Assembly (NCBI RefSeq): GCF_033473495.1
Contig: NC_088935.1
Span: 3,658,001 to 3,722,000 of the forward strand
Direction: 5' to 3'
DNA from: Cercospora beticola
Taxonomy: Eukaryota > Ascomycota > Dothideomycetes > Mycosphaerellales > Mycosphaerellaceae
DNA: 64,000 nt
The notes beneath the pieces were generated by a model. It worked only from the letters and a program-made list of their open reading frames with translations, was not told the origin of the DNA and did not search any database. The translations under genes were made by a program, and so were the position numbers. Each line of letters starts with the position of its first letter. The first letter of the stretch is position 1. This document shows positions 33,140 through 44,800 of the stretch, piece by piece.

Positions 33140-36100
33140 ATGCCCCCTTCGTCGGGCGCGCGCATACTGGACGTCGCTCGATTTCCCAGAAACTTGGACT
33201 GGGCAAAGACGCTTGCGCTACCGCGATCTCAGTTTCCAGCTCGTCCGACGCCTGCACAATTGGAAGGATATCGCGCGAGAAGTTCCGATGATTTGTATGC
33301 GTGGCAACGTGGCCATCGGCCGGCTACCGTCACGCGCACAAATGGCTCCGGCGACAGCAGTGTTGTCGATAACGAATTTGTGCTCCATGATGGTCCGCCG
33401 TATGCCAATGGCGCAGTCCATATGGGACATGCGCTGAACAAGATCTTGAAAGATCTGATGCTGCGAACTGAGCTCTTCCGTGGCAAGCGAGTGCACTATC
33501 GTCCCGGCTGGGACTGCCATGGCCTGCCAATTGAGCTCAAAGCCCTCCAGCAGCCCACATCGGATGCGAGCAAGGCACCGAAGAGCAAAAGTGCACCGAA
33601 GAAGGAGGCCCAGGCCGCCAGCGAAGCTGCTAGCCGAATGACTGCATCCGAAATTCGCAGTGCTGCATCTATGCTGGCTCGTCAGACTATTGACGTGCAG
33701 AAGAAGAGCTTTCAAAGCTGGGGCGTCATGGGCGAGTGGGACACGCCGTATCAAACGATGAGTAAAGACTTCGAGATGCGGCAGCTAAGTGTCTTCAGAG
33801 AGATGGTACGAAAAGGTAAGGTCAGGGTGTGCATTTCGAGTGCAGGTCGGGATTCGCGCTGATAGCCTCGCGCAGGACTAATCTCGCGACACCATAGACC
33901 AGTACACTGGTCTCCTTCATCACGAACCGCCCTGGCTGAGGCTGAATTGGAGTACGACGATAGCCACCGAACGACTGCGGCATTCATTTTGATGCCGATT
34001 GTTCGTGTGCCCGATGTACTCAAAAATGACAATTCGGTCGACCGCACGAGGCTGAGCGCACTTATCTGGACGACTACGCCTTGGACGATGCCTGCAAACA
34101 AAGCGGTCGCGGTCAAGGATGACATCGACTACTGCTTGCTCGAAATCGGCGACCAGCAGGGAGCTACGAACCAGATGCTTGTGGCCTGCGATCGCGTGGA
34201 GCACCTCCGAGGATTCTTGCCGGACACGAAAATCACTATGATCAAAGCCGCAATTAAGGGGTCTGATCTTGCAAACGGCAATGGAACCTGCTTTAATATA
34301 TTCAGCGGCCAAGAATCACCGATCCTGCATGCCGACTTCGTGACCGCAGCATCGGGCACGGGATTGGTGCACATAGCCCCAGGGCATGGCATGGACGATT
34401 ATCTGTTGTGTCAGAAGCATGACATAGGACCCGCGTTCGCCCCAATAGACGACGGAGGCAAATTTACCGCCGATGTATGGCCGACCGCAGAGAACGGAGA
34501 TCGCGAGCGGCTGCAAGGCTTGTTCGCACCTTCAAAAGGTGTAGAAGCTGTGCTTGGTGTCCTGCGGGACTGCACTTCGTATCTGCCAGTGGGTCGACTG
34601 AGTCGATGCCATAATCTTGTGCTCGCGTCGCATAGCTTTACGCACAAGAATCCCATAGATTGGCGCACAAAACAACCAGTGCTGACTCGTGCCACTGCTC
34701 AGTGGTTCGCAGATGCATCCGCCATCAAGACCCGGGCACTTACTGCTCTGGACAACGTACGCTTCATCCCGGAGAGCGGCAAAGCTCGGCTGCGCAGCTT
34801 CGTGGAAGGTCGCAGCCAATGGTGCATTTCGCGACAGCGCGCCTGGGGTGTTCCGATCCCGGCATTGTATCACGTCGATACTGGCGCAGCATGCATCACC
34901 GAAGACAGTATCAACCACATCATCTCCACGATCGACCAGCGAGGCTCTGACGCTTGGTTTTCGGATCCGCTGGATGACCCTGCCTGGCTCCATGCGTCTC
35001 TCGAACCAGGAAAATGGATCAGAGGCAGAGATACGATGGACGTGTGGTTCGATTCGGGCACCAGTTGGACTTTGCTTGCAGACAGAGGACCGGGCATGCC
35101 AGTGAGCGACGTGTATAGCGAAGGGTCTGATCAGCATCGCGGCTGGTTTCAGAGCAGCCTGCTCACCGCGGTCGCTCTCCAAAACTCAGATGCGAACCCG
35201 GTTGCACCATTCAAGACGCTAGCTACACACGGTTTCACTCTCGATGGCGAGGGTAAGAAGATGAGTAAGAGTCTCGGCAACGTCGTTGCGCCGGAAGATG
35301 TCCTCTCAGGCGCATTCCTGCAGACACCACGAGGAAAGAAGCACGGGAAGAGCCAGCAAAAGTCTTCAGCGCAGCATGGTCAGAAGACGTCTCTAGGTCC
35401 AGACATGCTGCGGCTGTGGGTGGCGTCCTCGGACTTCACAAGGGACGTTGCCATATCGCAGACGGTGCTGCAAAGCGTTCAGCAAGCGCTGCAGAAATAT
35501 CGCGTCACTTTCAAATTCCTGCTGGGGGTGCTCCACGACTACCCATCACTCACGCCCGACAGTGCACTACTGCATTCCGAGTTGGGATTTTCAGATCAAG
35601 TCGTTCTTGCGCGATTGAGTGAGACGAGCCAGGCTGTTTTCGATGCCTACGGCCAGTACAAGTTTCATGCAGGCACGGCTGAGATCAACAAATTCATCAA
35701 CAACGATCTCAGCGCCTTCTACTTCGAGATTGTGAAGGACAGACTGTATACTGGCAGCACACAGGTCCGGAGGCACACCCAAACCATACTTGTATATGTG
35801 CTGCGCGAGCTCACGAGGATGCTCGGCGCGGTCACGCCTCATCTGATTGAAGAGGTGCAAGCATGGCTTCCCACGCAAATGCAACCGCAACTTTCCCTGT
35901 TGGCGCAAACGTGGGATGCAGCGTTCCAGCCGCATGAAGTGAGCAAAAACTTCGAAGCATACCAAGCGCAAGGCGAGGTACTGCTAAGCATATTCAAGGA
36001 GATCAGTTCAGCGGTAAAGATTGGCCAAGAGCGGGCAAGAGCTGCCAAAGTTCTCGGAAATGGACTCGCGTGTCAAGTTGAGATCATTGCGCCCTCTGAA

Positions 36101-36430
36101 GTGCTAAAGAGGTCTGATGGGTTTGCCGCGCTCCAGAGAGAGCTGCCCGCTATGCTTGTGGTCAGCGAGGTTCGATGGAAGGACTCGGAAGCAGCCATGG
36201 TCACCAAACCACAAGACGACAGCAGTGCTTGGCGTTTCGAGCAGCCTTTTGAGATCGTCGTCAACGGAGAGAAGGTGGTCGGCATGGTTGCAGTGCTGCC
36301 ACCAGAGCACGAAAAATGTGTGAGGTGCTGGAAGTACGTGGCGGAGGAGAAGGAAGTGCCATGCTCTGACTGCCGCCAAGTGCTGGTGGATAGTCACCCA
36401 GAGCTGGTCGGTGCAGTGGATGCCGTGTAG
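33140..36430 (+). CDS. ISM1: Isoleucyl-tRNA synthetase, mitochondrial type
   Basis: Exons 33140..33815 and 33876..36430, 1,076 residues, with a 60-nt intron (GTAAGG...CGCAG). The class I signature is PPYANGAVHMGHALNKI (the HMGH form of HIGH), followed by YRPGWDCHGLPIELK. The editing domain includes the TWTTPWTMPANKA-like block (IWTTTPWTMPANKAVAV). KMSKS occurs as GEGKKMSKSLGNVV. The C-terminal zinc ribbon is CVRCWKYVAEEKEVPCSDC. The bacterial/organellar zinc ribbon and length point to the mitochondrial enzyme Ism1, not cytosolic Ils1. The start used (MPPSSGARILDVARF) gives a short leader; an in-frame ATG at 32960 would add 60 basic residues. Confidence 0.93.
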
Positions 36431-36773
36431 TATATGTGTATATGTAGAATAGACCACCCAATGGTGCAGAACGCAACTCATCATCACCATCTTTGTTGCT
36501 CGTAGTCATGACCGTCTGTTGTTCACCTCGAAAGCGCTAAGGACGGAGAGCACGTGAGGCCCGCCTCGGCTTCGAGATGCTTCGGTGGGACCGGGCATGG
36601 AAGCTAACGCGAGAGAGGGACAGATGGGCGTTCGGAAGACCAATCTTTTGTCGCTGCAGCAGTGCGGCAGCCTCCCGCAACGTGCGACACTTTGCTACTT
36701 GTGCACCTTTTTTTTGCTCCGTTACTGAGTCGCGCGCTCGTCTTCCTCTGTTTTCAGCTCCATATGGTAAATG
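36431..36773. other. Intergenic region and upstream part of the TPR-DnaJ gene
   Basis: 343 bp between the ISM1 stop and the proposed start of the TPR-DnaJ gene. An eight-T run at 36710 and the CTTCCTCTG/TTTTCAG pyrimidine stretch (36741-36767) are typical of a fungal core promoter or 5'UTR. No gene. Confidence 0.4.
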
Positions 36774-38979
36774 CTCTTCTCATCCGACGCCGCTACCACC
36801 GCCGCTACCACCCCATTGCCTCCGCCGCCACCACCCAATCCGTCCACTCCCCACCTAACACCCGTCTGCCCTCTCATACTACTCTCCCATTGCACACGTG
36901 CCGTCTCCCTGCCGTGCTCTGACCAATCTGCGGGATAGCCCTCGTTTTTCAGCAAGAAGAAATCCACCGATCCTCAGACGCCGCCCGTCGAACCCACCAC
37001 GAGCAAAAGTCCCGCCCGGTCACCGGAGAAAGAGAAGCGCGGCTACTTTGCGAAGGAGCGGGACAAGGACCGGCTCAAACGCTCCTCCAAGTCCTTCTCG
37101 CGCACCACATCCCGCCGTGGATCGGACGAGCATCCGCTGAACCTGCCGCCCGACGAGCTGCGGCGGCTCAGCGCCCTCTCCGCCCAGAAGATGAGCAGCA
37201 GCCCGCGAGACTCCAGAGAAGGCGGCGTGCCCGTCCCTTCCGACCCCATGGAGACGACGCCTGCGCCAGAGACTCCTGGCGCCTTTCCCACCACCGATGC
37301 CACTGAGACGACCAATGGCACAAATGGCGAGACGCACCCCGGCGACGACGAGCAAGAGCAACGGCCGACCCCGCCTCCTCACAAGTCACAGCCCAGCTCG
37401 CCGCCGCGACAAGAGCCACGACCCGAGGAGGCGGAAGCATTCAAAGCGGAGGGAAACAAGTACTACAAGGCGGGAAAATATGCGGCAGCCATTGAAGAGT
37501 ACGGCAAAGGTAAGTCGTGATCATGCAGTCCATTGGGAGCGCTCGTGCTGAGACGTGAGTGCTGCAGCAATCGAGGCGAACCCTACGTCGACCTATCTCT
37601 CGAATCGTGCAGCAGCATACATGGCCGCCGGAAAGTACACCGAAGCGTTGGAGGATTGTAAGCGAGCGGACGAGCTGGAGCCGGGTAATCCCAAGATCTT
37701 GCATCGCCAAGCGAAGATTCTCACTGCCCTTGGAGAACCACAAGCAGCTCTCGATGTATACGATCGGATAGACCCTCCCGCAACGGCCAAGGACCGGCAG
37801 CAAGCCCAGGCGATGCAGAAGTACATCTCGGAAGCCCATGACAATCTGAATAACAGTTCAAGCGGGTCAATGGTGCTCTTTGCTCTGGATCAGGCTGAAA
37901 AGTCTTTGGGAACGACAGTGCAGCCTCCACGAAAGTGGCGGCTTATGCGAGGCGAGGCATATCTGAAGATGGGCACAGTAAACAGCCTGGGGGATGCGCA
38001 GAATGTCGCCATGGCCCTGCTCCGTGGTAACAATGCAGATCCCGAGGCTCTGGTACTACGAGGACGCGCATTGTACGGTCAAGGAGAGAACGACAAGGCT
38101 ATCCAGCATTTCCGGCAGGCACTTTCGTGCGACCCTGATTTCAAAGATGCTGTGAAGTGGCTACGATTAGTGCAAAAGTTGGACAAAACCAAGGCCGAGG
38201 GAAATGAGCATTTCAAGTATGGTCGCTATCCTCAAGCTGTGGAGACGTACACTAGCGCTCTCGACATCGATCCTTCAAACAAGGGAACGAATTCGAAGCT
38301 GCTGAACAACCGGGCCATGTGCTACACCAAATTGAAGAAGTGGCAAGACGCGATCAATGACTGCGATGCTGCGCTCAAGCTGGATCCAAGCTACATCAAA
38401 GCCTCGAAGACAAGAGCGAAAGCCCTCGGCGCAAGCGGCGATTGGGAGGAGGCTGTGCGAGCGTTCAAGAACATTGCCGAGCAGCATCCAGAAGAACCGG
38501 GCATCGCCAAGGAAGTCCGTGATGCAGAATTGGAGCTGAAGAAGAGCAAGCGCAAGGACTACTACAAGATACTGGGGATTGAAAAAGATTGCAGCGATAC
38601 GGATATTAAGAAGGCTTACCGCAAGCTTGCCGTGGTTCACCACCCGGACAAGAACCCGGACGACCCGGAAGCGGAGAACAGGTTCAAAGAGATTCAGGAA
38701 GCTCACGAAACTTTGATCGACCCTCAGAAGCGACAACGCTACGATAGTGGAGTCGATCTCATGGAAGATGGAGGTATGGGTGGTGGGTTCCCCGGCGGTA
38801 TGGGAGGCATGGGTGGATTTGGAGGAGGCGGCGTGCAGATTGATCCAGAAGTGCTGTTCAACATGATGGGCGGTGGTATGGGCGGGGGAGGAGGAGGCGG
38901 AGGTTTCCGCTTTGCATCTGGCGGCGGCGCTCCACGAGGGTTCCCTGGAGGTGGACAAGGCTTTTCTCCATTTGGCTGA
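36774..38979 (+). CDS. TPR and J-domain cochaperone (DNAJC7/TPR2-like)
   Basis: Exons 2 and 3 are firm: about 36957..37509 and 37568..38979 (58-nt intron). The 5' end is tentative: an ATG-only exon 36774..36776 followed by GTAAAT, with acceptor CAAG at 36956; the stronger CAG acceptor at 36952 breaks the frame. An alternative is a start at 37191. This gives about 655 residues. A basic/Ser-rich N-terminus precedes two TPR blocks ([40 protein letters not shown]). The J domain starts [15 protein letters not shown] near residue 513, with HPD about 543-545. A Gly/Met/Phe-rich tail ends the protein. Such cochaperones pass clients between Hsp70 and Hsp90. It converges on DAHP synthase. Confidence 0.85.
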
Positions 38980-39265
38980 GTCTGCGAAGATCTGCTGTGT
39001 ATTTCGCCGTGGATCTTGCTGCTGGTATTGCTGCATCGCATTGTACAGGCTGCCCACTTGCGGCGGAATTGGGGTTCTACAGCATAGCGGAGCGGCACGG
39101 CGCCGTAAGCACGACACGGATATACGAATAGATTGCGTTAGTGGCTCGAAGCAGCTTTGAGGCGTGGATAGAGGCGATGCTTCTTGCCTGGACCAGACCA
39201 GGATCACGTTGTACATTTTATTGATACAATGATTCACGACGAGCGTTCCATAATACGCGTTTCCA

Positions 39266-40817
39266 TCAAGCTCCTGCAGCAGGTGCGACCGAGTCCCTCA
39301 GACTGTCTGCCACCAGAAAAGCCAGCTCGAGGGCTTGCTTCTCATTCAATCTTGGGTCGCAGAACGTGCGGTAAGCCTTGCTCAAGTCAGCGTCGTCTAT
39401 GCCTTGACTGCCTCCCGTGCACTCAGTAACGGCATCACCCGTCAGCTCGAGATGCACTCCGCCTAGGTAAGTACCCTGCTGACGATGAATGTGGATGGCG
39501 GATGCCAGCTCATCGAAGACATGTTGGAACGAGCGCGTCTTGGTACCATCGGCCGTTGACCGCGTGTTGCCGTGCATGGGATCGCATTGCCAGACCACCA
39601 AGTGGCCAGTCTTCTGAACCGCATCGATGTGCTTTGGCAGCATGTCGGCAATCTTGTCCTTGCCGTACCTGGTGATGAGCATCACTTTTCCAATCTCGCG
39701 ATCGGGATTGACAGTGTCCAGGAGGAGGGCAAGGTCTTCAGGTTTAGTGGACGGGCCGACCTTGATGCCAATGGGATTCTCCACGCCGCGTGCGTATTCC
39801 ACATGTGCATGATCGGGTTGGCGGGTTCGGTCACCGATCCAGATGAGATGGGCACTCGTGTTGTAGTAGCCTGTGGGCTCGCCTTGAGAGGCTTTTGTAT
39901 CGACTGCGGATGGCCTCCTCGTTGTGGAGCGAGTTGCGTTGCTCGGTCGCTTGAGCTTCCTGGTGAGAGCTTCCTCATACGCTAGCAGTAGTGCTTCGTG
40001 TGAGGTGAATAGGTCGACGCTACTCAGTCCGCTCGCGGCATCTGCGCCGATCGTGTTCATGAAGCGTAAGCTCTCCCGAATTGTGTTCACAATCCTGCTG
40101 TACTTCTCGAGTAGATCCTGGTCGCCGACATGTCCTAAACTCCAATCCATGGGATGATGCAAGTCTGCAATTCCAGAAGAGAGTTGAGCGCGCACATAGT
40201 TTAGTGTAGCGGCAGAATGAAAGTAGGCCTGTACCAGTCTGTCGGGATCGATCTTGCGATCATTGGGATGGAAGCTGTTCAAAATATCGCCTCGATAGCT
40301 TGGTATCTCCTGGCCTTCATGCATCTCTGTTGGCTTGCTTCTTGGCTTTGCGTATTGTCCTATCGGGTGTTAGCATACAGACGGTAATGTGGCCGCATAT
40401 CGACGCTAGACAATGCCTACCTGCCATCCTGGCGATTCTCACCACCGGCTTGTTGCCGCCCCAAATCAAGACCAGCGACATCTGTAGCAACAACTTGATT
40501 TTGGAGTCGATGGAGTCATCGTGGCAGTAGTCGAAGAGCTCCGCGCAGTCCCCTCCTTGCAGCAGGAAGGCTTTGCCCAGGGCAACGTCGCGGAGAGCAT
40601 TTCTCAGCTTCCAAATTTCGAGTGGAGTCACCAGAGGTGGAAGATGTTCGAGCTTTGTGAGAGCAGCTTTGACGGCCTGTGGGTCTTCATATTCTACCGC
40701 TTGCACAATCGGCTTGGATCTCCATGAGTCCGGACTCCACGGCGAAAAGGCCCCGTTGGTCGTCGTTGGCTGAGAGGGCACGGCGGCGCCTTGTGATGCA
40801 CCCGCGCCCGATGCCAT
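39266..40817 (-). CDS. Class II DAHP synthase (plant/bacterial type)
   Basis: Exons complement(39266..40359, 40421..40817), 496 residues, with a 61-nt intron (GTAGGC...GATAG). Hallmark blocks are LLQGGDCAELFDY, VVRIARMAGGQYAKPRSKPT (rebuilt by splicing), YRGDILNSF, LIWIGDRTRQPDHAHVEYAR, NPIGIKVGPS, WQCDPMHGN and GGVHLELTGD. The enzyme condenses phosphoenolpyruvate and erythrose-4-phosphate to DAHP, the first step of the shikimate pathway. Class II enzymes are unrelated in sequence to yeast Aro3/Aro4; filamentous fungi often carry both, with the class II copy sometimes tied to secondary metabolism. No biosynthetic cluster is seen here. It shares a 206-bp divergent region with the HYPK-like gene. 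Confidence 0.93.
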
Positions 40818-41023
40818 GACTGAGGCAAACTTGCCGACTGACGCTCAAGTCCTCTTCTGGAGCTTGACTATGTGCGTAATGATCAGGTCGAAATTTGATG
40901 TAGTGACTGAATCATGAAGAGGACAACAAATGAGTCTTTTGAATTGGAGTGCCAAGAATAGCAAACTCACGCCACTTCGACTTTCCAACGTGCCACTTTG
41001 TAGCGCCACTGATACCACACATC

Positions 41024-41485
41024 ATGGCCGAGCCGCAACCACCCAACGTGCAAGAAGGCGCCGATGCGCCGGATGTACTGCCTGCAAGCAAAGAGGACCG
41101 CAAGGCAGCCGCAGCGTTGTCCTCACTCGATGCGCCGTCTGAAGATGTCAAGCCGAAGAAAGAGACCGATCTGAAAGCCTTGAACGAAGCGATGAAGGCT
41201 TTAATGCCGGCCGCGAAACCGAAGGAGACGGCCTCTTCGACCACCAAGAAGGACGAAGCGCCAAAGAAGGTGGTCAAAGTTGATGCTGCGGATGTTGCAC
41301 TGCTGGTAAGTCTCCCACGAGCACACCTGCACTATATGACCGGTACCTTGGGCAGGAACGTGGTGTTGACAGGGACCCAGGTCGAGCAGTTGGATTTGAA
41401 TAAGACGAAAGCTACGGAATTGCTGCGAGCCCACGATGCCGATGTTTTGAAAGCGATCAAAGCCTGGGTCACTGCAACCGCCTGA
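41024..41485 (+). CDS. HYPK-like UBA protein (NatA regulator)
   Basis: Exons 41024..41305 and 41381..41485, 128 residues. The 75-nt intron (GTAAGT, GTTGAC, CCCAG) has no stop and a length divisible by three. The N-terminal ~85 residues are disordered and Lys/Ala-rich. The C-terminus is the small UBA-like domain: VDAADVALLVEQLDLNKTKA, then TELLRAHDADVLKAIKAW, as in HYPK and NAC-alpha. HYPK binds the NatA N-terminal acetyltransferase and acts as a chaperone near the ribosome. With no NAC beta-barrel domain it is HYPK-like, not NAC-alpha. An in-frame upstream extension (to 40949) lacks an ATG of good context. Confidence 0.8.
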   Translation: MAEPQPPNVQEGADAPDVLPASKEDRKAAAALSSLDAPSEDVKPKKETDLKALNEAMKALMPAAKPKETASSTTKKDEAPKKVVKVDAADVALLVSLPRAHLHYMTGTLGRNVVLTGTQVEQLDLNKTKATELLRAHDADVLKAIKAWVTATA

Positions 41486-41811
41486 ACGCGGAAACATCAA
41501 GCAGTATGTAGTGATCACATGCTGTATATCAAACAGAACCTTCCAGGCACGTACAGGTCTCAGCTACTCCAAATAGATCTGGCCGGATGTTGAAGGCAAG
41601 ACTCTGCTGCGAGCGAGGTCACGCAGCGAACAGATCATTTGGCGGGAAAGCCTAACCGCTAGCGTGGGTCAGTCGTATGTGAATGTACAAGCGATTGAAT
41701 TCGCTGAGCTACGAAATATTCGGCCTACGACGTGACCAAAGTCCACTTCAAGAACGGGCATCCAAAAGTCCTGTACAGCCCAACACTGCTCTAACATTGG
41801 CGCATAGCACG
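41486..41811. other. Convergent 3' intergenic region
   Basis: 326 bp between the HYPK-like stop and the BRCT gene stop. No feature seen. Confidence 0.45.
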
Positions 41812-44800
41812 CTAGAGTTCCAGCCCATTAGCGAATGTCAACCTCCTCTGCGTGTCTGCCTTAGCGCTGAGATTCAACTTGCGCACCCTCTTCGCCGGCA
41901 TGGTCTGCTGTACCAATGAACTGGGGGCTTTGAGATAGGCAGGCGTGGCAGGCTCCGAGCCGTCCTCGCTGTTCTCCTTGTCAGGCGTGCCAATCAACGA
42001 CGTCTCGTCAGAGTGGTCAAAAATGCCCTTCATGCTCGCGCGACCGATCGACAACCGGCCGTTGCTAGTCCTGCGGTCACGTATAATGTTGCCCCCGTTG
42101 GTCTTCAACAGAGTGGACGGCTCCATACTCTTGCGACGTCGTTTTGTGCTGCGTGGATACTCGTCTACCTCGACAACGTACTCCTCGTCGGTCTCCGCAA
42201 CACGATGTCCCTGCGCATCGCAGTCGTTGACCCATCTGCTGTTCACACAGTAGATTTCTTTACCAGTCCCTTCATTTGCGATCTGCGCGTTGTAGCTTGT
42301 CAGAGCTTCGATCAGCTTCGGGTTTCCCTCTTTGAAGACTACATGCGTGACGTTGTCGTTGAAGGTCTTTGTCGTCTTGGCTCCCAGCCTTCTGAGCAAC
42401 ATGGCAAAAGACTGTGACACACAAGCACCGTCGTGGGTATATACGTCGACCAGAGCCACAACACCACGTAGAGGTGCTGATGGATGCGGCGTCATTGCCA
42501 CCTCACTAGGGGTACTTGTCGACGCTTTTGAAATGGTCCTCATCGGAGTCGAAGTTGCCTTGAGTGCAATCTTGCGCAACGAATTGGGCTTTTGTGCAGT
42601 TGCAGGTTGCTTGTTGGGCGATCGTCTCGCAGGCGTGAGCGACCGACTCGCTAACACGGCAGACTTCACTGTCTGAGGGCTCCGGGACACCTCTGGGGAC
42701 CAGCTTGAACGTGTTCGCTTGGGAGTCGTAGCCATTGAGTGGCTTGTGTCTGTCGTGTCATGGAGGGACTTCCTCTTCAACGAGGAAGCAGTCTGCATAG
42801 GCACATATGCTGGCGTTGCTTGCTCTTGGAAAGGAGACCGTTGCGGCGAGTGATTGTGTGAGGGAACAAGAGGGGTGCCGTGGAAGACGCTTCCAGTGCC
42901 AGAGGGCGTGGAAAGACGGGCATGCGGGGACATTCTGTTCTTGCTGCTCTTTCCCAGCAGATCGTGATCAATTTCGATCGCAAAGCCCGAGGATGATTCT
43001 GCGGCTTCTGCGCTCATGGGTGTCGTTTCTGCACAGCGTGGAGTACCACTCTTGTCTAGATTGCGGAATTTGTCTTCAAATCCACCACCTTCGAGGGTCA
43101 GGGCCGGAGTTTCCAATTGCTGCGGCAGGGGAGAAGATAGTGCAAGCGTAAGGTCGCCTTCAACGCCCTCCTGCTCTTCGGGGAAGTCTTCTATCGTGGC
43201 CAGCTTGATCGGGCTGTGTGTGGTTGTGCGTGGACAGCTAGATTCCTCGAGCGAGAGAGTGATGTCCCCCTCAACTGTGTCTCGATCCTCTTCGAGGCTG
43301 TCTTCTGCAGTCACCAATTTGATCGGTGAGCGGGCAGTCTTGGGAGAGAAGACCGCCTCATCGAGGATCAGGGTATTGTCTCCCTCCATCCCGGCATCCT
43401 CCTCCTCCTCAATGCTGTCCTCTGCCGTGACCAATTTGATCGGTGAGCGGGCCGCGCTGGAAGAGTATTCTAGCTCTTCGATGATCAGAGTGTCATCTCC
43501 TTGGATTTCGCCGTCTTCTTCCTCGACCTCCTCAGCCGTGGCGATTTTGAAAGGTGTTGTAGCAACGGCCCGATTCAAGTCTGTTTCATCACACATGAGT
43601 GTCACGTCGCCATCGACCATCGTGTCGTCTTCAACAAGTTCTTCGATTTCTGGGCGTTGAGCGATCACGGCGCCTTGCGAAGGCTCGAGCACCTCCTCGC
43701 GATGTGCTACCAGAGAAGTGGTTTCCAGGAAATCGCTTATGTTGACAGTCTGTTCGGGAGAGTCGCATTGTTTGGCCACGCTTGGTGTAGACTCGGAGAG
43801 ATCCGTGGTTGAATCGTTCCCGACTTCCGCCAACTGTGCAGTGGTTTGTTCTTCCTCACAAGTTATATGTGAGTTGTCACGTAAGGCTGCTGGAATGATA
43901 AGGCGTTCGGTAGGCTCCGCCTGCGGTAGACCTTGAAACAACGTCATATCATTTTCGAGCTCGAAGAGTGATGTATTGTCCTCTCGCAGGTTGTTCCAGT
44001 CGATTGTCTCTGGCTGCTCGATGGCATCTTCACCAAGGCTTGAAGATCGGCTAGCGACTATGGATGGTGTACCGAAAGCAATTGTGGCCATGCTGGGTTC
44101 AAGGCCGAAAGATGTATCGTGTGGTAAAGTGCTTCGTTCGCCACCCATTGCTTCGTCCATTCTGCCGTGGTCAGGCGTCTGAGAGAGCGCAGCACTTTGC
44201 GGTTCGGACAGGTCACCGTGCTCATGCTGTGAATGGCTCTCGTGCAAAGTCCCATCTCGCATTTCTGCATCTACTAGCGGGCTCGGGGAGTTTGTTTCTT
44301 GTTCGGGCTTGTGGTCGCTTGCGGAATGTAAACTCTGGTCTGAAATTCGGGGTTCCAGGTGATTTTGCAAAGCATCGGAATGGTTGGGTATGGAAAGGTG
44401 AGGCAAAGGTTGCAGCTTTGGAAACACCATGGCCGTGTCGCGTGCTCTCGCGACTGTCATGGGTCGGATCTCCAATGTCTGAACATTCTGCTTGAAATAT
44501 GGTCTTTGAGTCTGTGGCGTTCCCCGCTGTGTTCCCAGGACCTGGAATCGTCTGACAGGCGTCTCCAACGCTACACTTGTATTCGCGAGTGGTTCAGCCT
44601 GAGCTGTGCATAGGTGAGAATGCTCCTGGCGATCGCAGCGTCTCATCGGGGTTTTCGGCGCGCACAATTCATCGTCCGATACTTGTTGTCCTTCTTGGTC
44701 CTCCCTGAGCTCCGAATTTCCATCATCTTGGAGCACATCATCTCTTGGCTTCAGGACGCGCTGTGCAGGATCTGCTGAAGTTGCTGACTTGGTGGGTGCT

